From Margaritispora aquatica (Eukaryota; Ascomycota; Leotiomycetes; Helotiales; Discinellaceae), in contig VJWN01000019.1 in NCBI GenBank assembly GCA_007644065.1, positions 496,001 to 560,000 of the forward strand: a DNA stretch of 64,000 bases, in the 5' to 3' direction. Position numbers and translations under genes: made by a program. Positions 1-10,466 of this stretch are shown here, piece after piece (the first letter of the stretch is position 1; each line of letters opens with the position of its first letter). Below the pieces are notes generated by a model. That model did not search any database and was not told where the DNA came from. It worked only from the letters and a program-made list of their open reading frames with translations.

Positions 1-579
1 TAGTTCATCTCGCTTCGAGTTAGCTAGTCTCTTGAACCCCTCTTCAACCCCGCATCCATTCAATCTCATCGGCATCATCGAACATTCTGGACGACGCCTG
101 GTGCGAACACTTGCGTGCAGCTTGGGACGAACACCGAGATATGTCCTCGTGGAAACATGGCTATGTTCGCTGCTTTGGGGATGGACCGAAGGGAGCCCAG
201 TCGCCTAGCTGCAGCTGGCGGGTTAAGGGGTATCACGTGAGTCTGTCCATGGCCTATGAGATGGTGGAGGAGCTGCCGAGGAGGGGCTCTGAGGGCTTGG
301 TGGTGAGAAAGGAGAGGCGAGGTGAATGTGTTTCCCCGCATTGCGGGGTGCTTAGAGTGCTGGATTGCAGAGGGGACTGGAGTCTCGATGCTGGGAGATC
401 TTGGAAGGAGAGTGGACGAGAAGCTTGTGAGCAGGTGAAAGAACGTATAAATGCACCCTCAGACTCCTCTTTCATTGTGCAGGAAAGTGAACACTCATTC
501 TCGGGGACTTTACAGAGAAAATTCAAGGAAGAAAGAAAACCAACTATTTTAAGAATCCAAGTTAAGCGAAACCATCAAC
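1..579. other. Upstream region of the dehydrogenase gene
   Basis: No convincing gene is seen here. Open frames exist on both strands but lack ATG-started coding character or family resemblance. A TATAAA sequence at 446-451 lies about 130 nt before the dehydrogenase start codon and is the likely core promoter element. Confidence 0.5.
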
Positions 580-2193
580 ATGTCTCAAACTCAGACCATG
601 AAGGCGGTTGTCTATCAAGGTATGGATGTCTCATTCCTGGAGGTGTGGATGTTTTGCAGATCTCACGATATGTGAGTAGTACTAGGACTAATGGAGCGTG
701 GTAGAACCCTTCAAGGTGACGATCGAGGAGCGTCCTTTGCCAACTGTCCTTCACCCGGATGATGCCCTGATTAAGGTCACTACGGCTGCTATCTGTGGTT
801 CTGATCTTCACATGTGAGATTCGCAATGCTAGAACATTGTGAAGAAGTGTGCTAAGCGAAGTCTAGGTACCAAGGAAGGACGGCTGCTCAAGGCGGTCTC
901 TGCTTCGGTAAGCCTCAAGTACCTTTGACCAAGTAATTCAAGATCCTAATTGTGGTTCCAGGTCATGAGAACATGGGTATTGTTGCGGAGGTCGGTCCTG
1001 GTGTTACGCTGTTGAAGAAGGGCGATAGAGTTGTGATGCCATTCAATGTTGCCGATGGACGTTGCAAGAACTGTGAAACTGGCAGGACTGCTTTCTGCAC
1101 AGGTGTTAACCCGTAGGTTCCATAACACACCATTTCGCTATTTTTCTTACTGATTGACTGTCAGAGGATTTGCTGGTGGAGCATATGGATATGTAGCAAT
1201 GGGTCCATACCCAGGTGGACAGGCACAGGTATGTCTCCCGAAGCGAGTCTCATGAGAGATGAAATATTGAGATCTCTCTTCGCTCCAGCTCTTGAAAATG
1301 GAACAGCGCGTAGTTACTGATACGGCAACAGTATGTCCGGGTTCCATATGCCGATTTCAACTGCCTTACTCTCCCACCCGGAAAGGAACTCGAGAGTGAC
1401 TTTATCCTCCTTGCTGACATCTTCCCAACTGGCTGGCACGGCGTCTCCCTGTCTAACTTCAAGTCCGGCGAGACCATCGCCATTTTCGGCGCTGGTCCAG
1501 TCGGTCTCATGGCCGCCTACTCCGCCGTTCTGCGCGGTGCATCCAGAGTCTTCGTCGTCGACTCCGTGAAGGAGCGTCTTGATGCCGCCAAGAAGATTAA
1601 CTGTATCCCCATTGACTTCAGCAAAGTCGATGCAGTTGCCGAAATCATCAGGCTAAACGGAGGCATGGTTGATCGAAGTGTCGATGCGGTTGGATACCAG
1701 GCTAGCAGCGCCAAGGATCTGAAGAAGGAGGTCCCATCCATTGTGTTGGAGAACTGCATCAAGGTTACTCGACCTGTCGGTGGTATCGGTGTCCCAGGAC
1801 TTTACGTTCCTTCTGATCCAGGAGCGCCTGATGCGAATAGTAGCCAGGGCATGCTACTCATCAGCTTCGGAAAGTTGTTCGAGAAGGTAGGCATTTCCCC
1901 GTTCCTCATCTTTGCCCGATAGCAGAAGCGACAAAAACACGAACTTTTCTTCTCTTCAATGATTGAACTCAGCTAAAACACCAAAATAGGGACTTACAAT
2001 CGGCACTGGCCAATGTAACGTGAAGATGTACAACCGCGAGCTGCGCGACATGATCATCTCGGGTGTCGCAAAGCCCAGCTTTGTTGTCTCTCACGAGATT
2101 AATATTGACGAGGCACCTGCTGCGTATGTGAAGTTTGATCGCAGAGAAGATGGTTACACAAAGGTGTTGATTCACCCCAACGGACCTCTATGA
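580..2193 (+). CDS. Zinc-dependent alcohol dehydrogenase, glutathione-independent formaldehyde dehydrogenase-like
   Basis: Predicted to oxidise an alcohol or aldehyde substrate with NAD(P) in the cytosol. Seven exons (580-619, 705-813, 867-907, 962-1112, 1165-1228, 1332-1886, 1990-2193) join in frame to 387 residues. The N-terminal GroES-like half has ICGSDLH, which supplies the catalytic zinc cysteine, then GHENMG. The structural zinc loop shows CKNCETGRTAFC, three of the usual four cysteines, as in several relatives of formaldehyde dehydrogenase. The Rossmann half begins with GAGPVGLMAAY and an acidic strand end (VVDS) expected for NAD. The insert near GGIGVPGLYVPSDPGA is typical of the formaldehyde dehydrogenase-like branch. 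The family is clear. The substrate is not, because such enzymes also act on other short-chain alcohols. The exon 1 boundary is the least certain. Confidence 0.85.
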
Positions 2194-3327
2194 AGACTCT
2201 AGGATGTCGTGCTGGATAGCTGAATGTAGCATTGGGATAATACAAGGTTGATTTCATTTCTTGCGTCTCATTATATGCTCCTGAATCTGAATGTTTGTTT
2301 TGAGATGTGAAGTATCCGTTGTTCTGTAAGCGAAAAATTTTAATGCGTTGAAACATCTCAAAATGTATGTTGAGTTGAAATGGAGCTTCAATTTGACAAC
2401 TAATATATTCCAAAATGTCAATCGACTAAGACTTTTTGTATTGAAAAAGCTCGGTTTCAACTCCAATGCATTGCATTAAGTCACGTTTAAATTGATGTAA
2501 ATAAGATTGGCGACTTTTGCATTTCACTTGAAGGTATGGCCTAGAGTGGATGTGCCTAGTAGCTTCATTGTGTGCTCTCATCTGAATGAGCTACTGCTCA
2601 TCAATATGTGACTTGATATTGGCGTGTGTATAAATATCGATATGCATGTTGAGATTTAACCATAATTTCCGAATACAAGATTTGCCAGTTCAAGAAAAAG
2701 TAACAGAGCTAATGGAGGATAAAAGCTGCAGTAGAGAAGTTCAGTAACACAATGCAGGAAATTTCGACGTTAAATGAACACTGACGATGACTGGTGATAT
2801 GCATTGCAGTGCATCTACTCCGCATGACACTCATACGCTGTCTCACTCGAGCCAAGGAAAGATAAACGCAGTGCCAATATCACAGTTCCCATGAAATTTC
2901 TCCCCAGTAGAGAGCACCACGTTTCACTGCCTGGTGTCACAGGGAGTGTCATGGATGATATATCTCCACTCTTGAATTTCGTCTCCATGCACAAATAGGT
3001 ACATGCCGAGTGACACAGCGAATGTGCTTATGGTTCGCCACGAGATGATATGGATAGTGAGCTCAACAAGGCTGAGTCGGTTTTCGACGTGAAGGTTGAT
3101 GAACATCGTGGGCTGACTGAACTGGCTCACCTCCCCCGCCACCACAAACACCCCATGCCAAGGCTTCTTTTAATTGGCGCGCCGATGAACACCAAGCTAG
3201 GGTCGTCGGCGGCACCGTCATCGAGGCGACTTCGGAATGTGATTTAAATTCTCATCATTTGCTTTGCGACTTTTGCTAGTCAAATTGATATTTTTGATGC
3301 TCGGATATTCAACCACATTTAAGGAAT
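2194..3327. other. Intergenic region, 1.1 kb
   Basis: AT-rich 3' flank of the dehydrogenase and upstream region of the next gene. Short open frames occur, for example near 3050-3247, but none looks like a known protein or has spliced continuation. No RNA gene or repeat was recognised. Confidence 0.4.
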
Positions 3328-4963
3328 ATGTCGATACAATGGAATACTGACGACATTGAGGTTGCTGTTGGGCTGCTGGGTGCAGTCGGCGAGGCTCTCT
3401 GCGACCCCGCAGAGACGATCCAAATCTCATCTGAGGGCAGATTCGTGAGGGGTTTGGGGAAGACGCTTGAAGGCGTGCGAGATCTGTTGAGGGATGACGA
3501 GCATGTGAAGTGGGAGCATGATTTGGATGAGCATACAAGAAATCTCAAGTCTAGGATTGAAGAATTCTGCACATTGATTGGAAAAGTCGACACCACGAGA
3601 CTAGAGGCTCTAGTATATCGATCTTTAGTCGCTAGACTCGAAAAAACGGACTTGATAGGTTATGTGAACAGTCTCCAGGACAGTACATCTCGTTCACAGC
3701 TTGTATTGGATATGTTTATAAACCTTCGCACATTGTGAGTCAATTGATGATATAAGAGTATCGCAGCTAATGATAATCAGGTCGAGCCTGCTTGAGCAGT
3801 CTAGAACTATGACTCGGACAGTCGAGCAACTCAAATCTGAGACTAAGGAAGTGTGTCATATCTTGCCAACAATTGCTGCAAGCATCAATGGCCTGAAGAA
3901 TGCACGCTCATTTCGATTGCGAGGCTTGAAGGGCGTGCAGCAATATGCCGAGTGCCTTGTTCGAGGTGATCTAGATGACACGAAGTCAAGTTTGTTGGAG
4001 TTGCAGGAAGTGCAAATCCCTCTATCACAAGAAAGCAGAGCACAGTGGCAAGAAGACCTCGGGGTAACCATCGAGGAGCTGTGTGGTTGTTGCCAAACAC
4101 ACTTGGATGTATTGCTTGGCAGGGAGAGCGAATTGGACGCTGAAGTTCTGGGGAAGCAGAAAAACTCATGGCAGAGAACTCTCAATTCGCTTGTCGAGAT
4201 TGTGGATGGTGAGCTGGCTGGTGGGCTCACGATCGCATGTGCTTTGGAATTGCACGAACAAGCGACGAGAGAAGCGACGAAGCCTGTATCCAGAAACTCA
4301 CCACTAGAGCTTTGTGCAGACGATTTTTCAAGGCACGTCGTGATGGCGAATGAGAGGGGGCAGAAGGTCATGACAAGCCCCAAGATGCCGATCCAGACGA
4401 GATTGTACATGCCTCCACCAACAAGGGGCGTCGAGCTGAATAACAGGGCCAAAGAAATTGGGTCCAGAAATTCATCCGACAAAGAGAACAGCTATATAAA
4501 GTCTTCCCAGCATCAAGGCCAAACCTCAGAATGGCAAGGCACTCCATTCTCAAAGACCTCCTTGGGAAGTAAGAACAGCCCAGGCAGAAGAAGCGCGGTA
4601 ACACCCGTAACAAAATTCCAGCAAAGAATGCTGCAACGACAGAACAAGTATACCCTGAATCAGGATATCCCCGCACAAAATCCTAGGGAGCTGTCTACAA
4701 AGTCCATGCTAGGACCAGACCAATATTCATTCGCGCTCGAGAGATGGGTGAACCATTCTGATCATCTTGAGATGTTGCTCAACACAGGAAAACAAAATCA
4801 GCAAAAGGACATGGAAATCTTGATTGCAGTCCCTGAGGATCATTCATCTGTTGTTGGAAGGTTCCCAAGAATCCTCATGAAGACCATGGCCGACTGGGAT
4901 AACGATTACAATCTGACATCAAATATGATGAGCAGCATGGCGAAGCTTCAAATTGCTGCGTGA
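3328..4963 (+). CDS. Unrecognised helical protein, 529 residues
   Basis: Function unknown. Exon 1 (3328-3734) and exon 2 (3781-4963) are separated by a 46-nt intron with GTGAGT donor and CAG acceptor, and join in frame. The first 300 residues are predicted mainly helical, with amphipathic Leu/Glu/Lys patterns (LEGVRDLL, LKSRIEEF, VEQLKSETKEV). This vaguely recalls the N-terminal helical domain of many fungal ankyrin and azaphilone-cluster-type proteins (Fungal_N), but the match is weak. Residues of about 310-430 are Ser/Pro/Thr/Gln-rich and probably disordered. The C-terminus regains order (ALERWVNHSDHLEML). No signal peptide or membrane segment is seen. It is probably a lineage-specific gene. 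The coding call rests on one long frame across a clean intron. Confidence 0.6.
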
Positions 4964-5052
4964 AGAGACAATGTTAGATTTGAAATGCGAGTGAAGTATC
5001 TAAGAAGTTGAGATGTATTTGAATGTCTTCAAATTCGTGTTCTAACGTAATT

Positions 5053-6051
5053 TCATGACTGATCCTTGAGTCGCTTCCGTGCTCTGAACTCGGTGTCATT
5101 ATTATCCGTTTCGATTATTATAGACTTGTCGTTATGCTCCGATACTTCATCGTTTTGCCCAGCTCCCACAGTCCAGGTCTTTACTATTTCTTTGACCTCT
5201 TTCAAAGACTTTTCTTTCCCCTTTGCCTCGCCGAGTCTCCTGATGTAGCCGGAATAAACGACAACTTCAGCAACACCTACTAACATCCCACCGCTCATGC
5301 TCGCCGCGAGTCGTGCTGGTGTACTCCACCATCTAGCGGCTATCCATATTGCTGCGGCACATGCCACTATACTGAGGAGGACATTCAAAATCAAAGCCAT
5401 TTGCTTGTCCACATCCGCGAATGTAAGGCCATCATCATCTGGATCAGAAGTATTGATATTCTGCAAACCCGAGAAAGCGTGAGCCGCAGAAGAACTAGGA
5501 AATCGTTGATTGAATGTTTCCATCAGTGGCGGTGGATTGGTCATTCTTTCGTAGGACCGGGTTTCTTCGTCTCGTCGAAGACGTGCCATTAATGCTTTGT
5601 ACTCGGATGTCTACATTGTCAACTTTCAGCTGCCTACCACAGGAAGGTATCTGAAAATATGTTCACTTACTGGTTCAGTTTTCTGAGCAGGCGGTGGAAT
5701 ATAGACTTTGGCTCCTTTGAGGAGGGTTTCCAAGCTGTGTGGTTGAAGCTCCTTGGTCTTCATAGCTCGGGCAATCTCTATAATTTGTCCATGCGATATA
5801 GGATTGCCAACCATTGGATTTAATAGAGTTGGCTCCGATGACTTGATCTCTTCCCGAGCAATTGTTTCTGTCGCTGTAGTAGGGCTTGAGCTTTGCTTCT
5901 CTGGGACTTCATCAATTAATTTCGAGGCTTTAGAACCATCTTCAGCCTCGTTCTCGTCTTCCTGGGTAGGTACAGTTTCCTGGGACTTTTTGTGAGCTTC
6001 GAGCTTCCTCAAAACCTCCACAATGGCACATGTCATGGTAAGGAGCACCAT
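5053..6051 (-). CDS. VMA12: VMA12-like ER factor for V-ATPase assembly
   Basis: ER-membrane protein expected to help assemble the Vo sector of the vacuolar H+-ATPase, like yeast Vma12. Two exons on the minus strand (6051-5671 and 5610-5053) flank a 60-nt intron with GTAAGT donor and TAG acceptor, giving 312 residues. The conserved C-terminal half has a DPDDDGLTFADVDKQM-type segment followed by two membrane spans: ALILNVLLSIVACAAAIWIA, then a second hydrophobic stretch ending in a YSGYIRR turn. A charged Lys/Glu tail follows. The middle is acidic and low in complexity (about residues 35-90). The start MVLLTM at 6051 was chosen because it resembles the N-terminus of related proteins. A farther in-frame ATG lies at 6132. 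The gene is divergent from the COQ1 homologue. Confidence 0.8.
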
Positions 6052-6377
6052 CTCGTTGTTGTGTGCATATCCTACTGCGAAGTTGCAATACAAGAAAAGG
6101 GAGTTTGTTGTCTTCAAGCTCACAGGTAACAACTTTTGGAGCTAGTCGGCTGCACTTGCTATTTTGGTCGTATCCGGTGGCCGACAATCAACAACTGGAG
6201 CCGATAAAATAATTCCTTGGGTTCGGGAGTCTACGGCCTCATACAATTGCACAACGTTAGAATTCCAATTCTACGAAAGATTCGAAGACGCGATTTGTTT
6301 TAGGTGATCACTAGCTGTGAGTGTGCTGAGGATATATCGGGGACAAGTTCCAGTTTGAGGACGGAGGATATTGGGAC
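6052..6377. promoter_or_regulatory. Shared divergent promoter region of VMA12-like and COQ1 genes
   Basis: A 326-nt gap separates two divergently transcribed genes for membrane bioenergetics functions. No clear TATA box or named operator was recognised. It must hold both 5' leaders. Confidence 0.45.
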
Positions 6378-7791
6378 ATGAAAATCCGATCAAGTAGAGC
6401 TTCATTGCTCTCCGCCGCCTCCCCAACTGCAAGAAATCTGTTGGCAACATGCTGTAGTGGTCAATTGGCTGGCAGACCATCTGCGAGCAGATTTCCAACG
6501 TCACAATACCATCATCCCACTCGGAGGCGACAATCAGCATGGGCGCAAGCTGTATCTGTGGCTTCCAATGCCTTTTCCAATGCGACCTCTCGCGCAGCAG
6601 GGACTGGAAATGTCAGCATAGATCCATTGAGAATGGTAGCTAAGGAGATGAAATTTTTGACTGGGAATATAAGGCAGCTTCTTGGTTCAGGACACCCATC
6701 CCTTGACACCGTTGCGAAATATTACACACAAGCAGAAGGAAAACATGTACGGCCACTTATTGTACTTCTCATGTCGAGAGCTACAGCCTTGACACCAAAA
6801 TCGCCTCGATATACTGAGCGACAAGATGCTCCTGACATCGACCACCCAATATCACCAAGTTCTATTCTCTCCGATGTAAATCCTTCCTCGCCTACAACCA
6901 ACCCGATTTCGCATTCACAGTCAGTATATGCTGCTGGTGATAGCGATATCCTACCCTCCCAACGAAGACTTGCTGAGATTACCGAGTTGATCCATACCGC
7001 TTCTCTGCTACACGACGATGTAATTGATCATTCGGTTTCCCGACGTGGCAATCCTTCAGCGAATCTCGAATTTGGTAATAAGATGGCTGTTCTTGCAGGG
7101 GACTTCTTGTTGGGCCGGGCCTCAGTTGCGCTCGCTCGATTGAGAGACGCAGAAGTTACGGAGCTTCTTGCTACAGTCATTGCCAATTTAGTGGAGGGGG
7201 AATTCATGCAATTGAAGAATACTGCGCGGGACGAGAAGAATCCAGTGTGGACAGAGGAGACTATTACCTATTATCTGCAAAAGACATATCTCAAGTCGGC
7301 GAGTTTGATTTCAAAATCATGCAGAGCTGCAGCTTTACTCGGAAGTGCAGATCTTGCTACTGTGGATGCGGCATATTCTTATGGAAAGAATCTAGGGTTA
7401 GCTTTCCAGCTTGTTGACGACATGCTGGATTACACGATCAGCGAAAAGGAGCTGGGCAAGCCTGCTGGAGCGGACTTGGAGTTGGGGCTTGCAACAGCGC
7501 CTCTTCTTTTCGCCTGGAAAAGCAACAAGGAGCTAGGAGCTCTTGTTGGTAGAAAGTTTGGTCAAGAAGGAGACGTTGCAAGAGTATGTTGATATTTATT
7601 TGATTTGTACAGAAACTGACTGAATACAGGCTCGCGAATTGGTTTTGCAAAGTAATGGGCTGCAGCAGACCAGAGCATTGGCCGAAGAGTATGCAAACCG
7701 GGCCATTGAAGCAATTAGTGCTTTTCCAGACAGCGAAGCGAAGGACGGATTAGAAGAAATGGCTATCAAAACATTGAAGCGAAGGAAGTGA
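6378..7791 (+). CDS. COQ1: Mitochondrial polyprenyl diphosphate synthase of ubiquinone biosynthesis
   Basis: Makes the long isoprenoid chain of ubiquinone by repeated condensation of isopentenyl diphosphate onto an allylic primer, in mitochondria. Exons 6378-7583 and 7630-7791 (46-nt intron, donor GTATGT, acceptor CAG) give 455 residues. The N-terminus is rich in Arg, Ser and Ala with few acidic residues, as in a mitochondrial presequence. Family landmarks are visible: GKHVRPL near residue 128, the first Asp-rich motif in LLHDDVIDHS, the RRGNPS loop, and the second Asp-rich motif in FQLVDDMLDY. LGKPAGADL follows the second motif. An insertion rich in Ser and Pro sits between GKHVRP and the first Asp motif, which is common in fungal COQ1. 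An AATAAA at 7948-7953 may be a poly(A) signal. Confidence 0.93.
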
Positions 7792-7947
7792 TTGAGAAAC
7801 TTATCTCATTCTTGTACAACCTCCACTTATGTTGGCACAATTGTGCCACTTGTATAACGAATTGCATATTCACTGCATGGATGGTATCATATAGATGGTT
7901 GGGGAACGGCCGAAAGCCCCAAAATAGAAGTTTGATATCCTGTATAC

Positions 7948-7953
7948 AATAAA
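7948..7953 (+). terminator. Possible poly(A) signal of the COQ1 homologue
   Basis: AATAAA lies 157 nt after the COQ1 stop codon. Fungal poly(A) signals are loose, so this is only suggestive. Confidence 0.3.
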
Positions 7954-8442
7954 TGTACTTGTTTGATTAATCTAGCATTCCTGTTTCGTTTCTGGTCAGC
8001 TGTTGTACATGTTCATTGTACCAATACTCGGCAGTCTTTGTAGGAGACATGTAAAAGTCAAGACATTGAGCTGGGAACCTTGAATGATTTTAAGTACACG
8101 TCAGTGAGATGAGACATACTAAAACGAACACTGGAAAGAGCACCTTTGCTTGTGCTTGACTTGCATTGCATTGTTACTGCTTACCTCAGGACTTTGGAAG
8201 GAATTTCCATCCGGTGCAGAGATCAAATCATAGCTTTGCACAGGATAAAATCCCCATATTTCTTAATCTAGATAATAGCTGGACTCACCACTCTCTAGCA
8301 AGTCAATAGATCGTGCTAAAAGCTAAACCCTATCAACCCCAATGAACAAAAAGCGTTTTAAAATGGTATAAATTGGCATCACGTGGTGTCTCGGTTGTCG
8401 CGTTTCCGTACCGTATCCATAAGAATTTCCAGCCACATCAAA

Positions 8443-8465
8443 ACGCGTCTCACTATTCGACGCGT
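8443..8465 (+). promoter_or_regulatory. Pair of MCB elements (ACGCGT) in the ECO1 promoter
   Basis: Two perfect ACGCGT hexamers occur at 8443-8448 and 8460-8465, that is 17 nt apart and about 40-60 nt before the ECO1 start codon. ACGCGT is the known binding site of the MBF (Mbp1/Swi6) cell-cycle factor, which drives G1/S genes in ascomycetes. Cohesin acetylation by ECO1 occurs in S phase, so the position is biologically coherent. Binding here is inferred. Confidence 0.6.
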
Positions 8466-8504
8466 CGGCTACATATACAACCACATGTATTCTCACTCAT
8501 CCTT

Positions 8505-9828
8505 ATGACAATGGCGATGCCCACGAGCAAATCCAAGTAAGTAGCTGCCACACAAATCTTTACAAGATTGTAGCTAATATCAAATCAGACCCGCAAGCAT
8601 GAAAACCTATTCACGACGCGTCAACAGTAAATTAGATGGCACATCGAACAAGCGGAAACGAGAAGAGGCAGCATCTGAGGTCGAGCTGCCCTGTGAGAAG
8701 CCGAAGGTTGCGCGTCGGTCTATCCAGGACTACTTCAAGCCAAAGCCAATTGCTCTCACGAGCTTACCAAGTTCATCAAGTGTAATAGAGAGCTCATCGG
8801 ATCCCATAGAGCGCGCATCAACACCTCCCTCATCGCCACCACCTAGGAAACTTTCGACTGCTGCTCAGAGACTAAAGCAGCAACCCAAGAGACGTCTTTC
8901 TGCTCGATCGCATCCATCAATGTCACTTCAATCGCCAGAAATCTCTTCCAATCTGGAGAATGAGGAGCCTGAGGCCATTAATTTTTCGAGAAAGTCACTT
9001 ACATCTGCTCCACCAATTGCACGCCAACCTTTGAAGGTTACACCTACAAACTTGCAACAAGTTCAGCTCGACTTGGGAGTATCGGCGGTGAAGCAATGTA
9101 AGGCCTGTGGCATGGAGTACAACTCAACCATTTCAGAGGATCGGAAACTTCACGACGATTTCCACCAAAGGAAACTGAGGGGCACGCAACCAGTCAAGAA
9201 GCTATCGAGCCATGTTTCTAAGAGCACTCAAGTCAATGGGGAAACACATGAGATACGCACACTCGATTGTCGTGGACCAGTCTCATCTCGACTGCATTTT
9301 GAACAAGCACTGGAAACTATGTATGCGGATCTTTCAGGTGATCAAATCAGTTCCGAAGACTTGTGGTCTGAAATTTCAAACCCAATCAAGTCCTCGATTC
9401 TCAACAAAGTTCCTCGCTTTACCATTTTCATGCTCCTCATCGATCGTTCACCAGCAGCGATTCTCATTGTTGAACGGATCACTCAAGGTGGTGGATATCT
9501 GGACGACTACCGCTCATCTCAGTCTGACGCCGACATTTCTGCCCAAGATCGATTCAAGGCTTATGGCAAGCCTGACGTTGTCAAGTCTGCTTTGATGTCA
9601 GTCGAACGAATATGGGTAGACAAGGATCGAAGGAGGAAAGGGCTAGCGTGCATGTTGATAAATCATGCGAGGAAGGTCTTGCTTCCTGGACTGGAGGTTC
9701 GCCGAGACCAGGTCGCGTTTTCATGGCCAACTGCTTTGGGGAGGGCTTTGGCGACTCGGTTCTCCGTTGGGCAACATGACGAGGCGATCCCCTTCCTTGT
9801 TAATCTTGCTGATTGTCCCAATATTTAA
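8505..9828 (+). CDS. ECO1: Cohesin acetyltransferase ECO1/ESCO family
   Basis: Acetylates the cohesin Smc3 head during S phase to establish sister-chromatid cohesion; nuclear. A tiny first exon (8505-8536) joins exon 2 (8589-9828) over a 52-nt intron (GTAAGT, CAG), giving 423 residues. The sequence shows a basic N-terminus, a PIP-box-like RRSIQDYF (about residue 52; the usual leading Gln is Arg) and a disordered Ser/Pro stretch. The C2H2 finger follows: CKACGMEY with HDDFHQRK. Last comes the GNAT-type domain with VERIWVDKDRRRKGLA and the C-terminal VAFSWPTALGRALA, both diagnostic for ESCO enzymes. An internal ATG at 8599 could give a shorter start. The clean splice and the promoter motifs just upstream favour 8505. 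Confidence 0.9.
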
Positions 9829-10466
9829 GAATGGTGGAGAGTTTGAGAAGTGTTAGAACCTGATTTAGGCGTTGGATGGAAATACCCAGGGTATGGTAGA
9901 GTTGCATATATGGTGTTGGGAGCATAGGAAATTGCATAGCTCGAACATAAGATTAATGACCGTCTTCAAATAGAGGAATGAACTAGATGGCACCAACAGC
10001 TTTTCCACAACTGCTTTAATCAATGCTTGGTACAACTCTAAGAAGCACCAAGCTGAGTAGCGAGGAAGCTTTGTGATCGTTTCCCCTGCCAAGACAAACA
10101 TCTACTAACTGAAACATATCGAACCATCAGCAAACCGAAAAGAAGTAAATCTACTCAGATATACTAGCCTATGATTCCACGCTTTCGAACTGCAGTGTTT
10201 AGAAAGTAGACCTCCAAGTTTGATATCCTTCGGTAGATACTCCCAAAAATGCACCTACTGACGCGTTTCCCCACAGTGCTCTAAAATAAGCTTCAAAGCC
10301 TCACCCGTACACGGACCAAGATAAGGCAGAAGCTACAGACTGCCCATCACCGAGCTTCCGGAATTGCGACGACAAAATTCTATTCTCACATAAGGGAGAA
10401 ATTCCCATGATAATTGTATAACAATCATCTGCGGATAGTGACACTTGATGTCTTACCACCTCCACC
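9829..10466. other. Intergenic region, 0.6 kb
   Basis: Contains the ECO1 3' flank and the leader of the next gene. One further ACGCGT lies at 10260-10265. No gene or repeat is seen. Confidence 0.45.

Larger units (their letters stand above)
7792..8504. other. Intergenic region between COQ1 and ECO1
   Basis: Holds the COQ1 3' flank and the ECO1 promoter. The MCB-like hexamers near its right end are listed separately. No other gene is seen. Confidence 0.5.

Noticed and set aside
111..704. Long open frame before the dehydrogenase gene
   Set aside because: It begins with TTG rather than ATG, overlaps the true dehydrogenase start and first intron, and shows no protein-like pattern.
3856..4482. 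208-codon minus-strand frame inside the helical-protein gene
   Set aside because: Antisense shadow, Ser/Cys-rich and without family features, while the plus frame continues cleanly across an intron.
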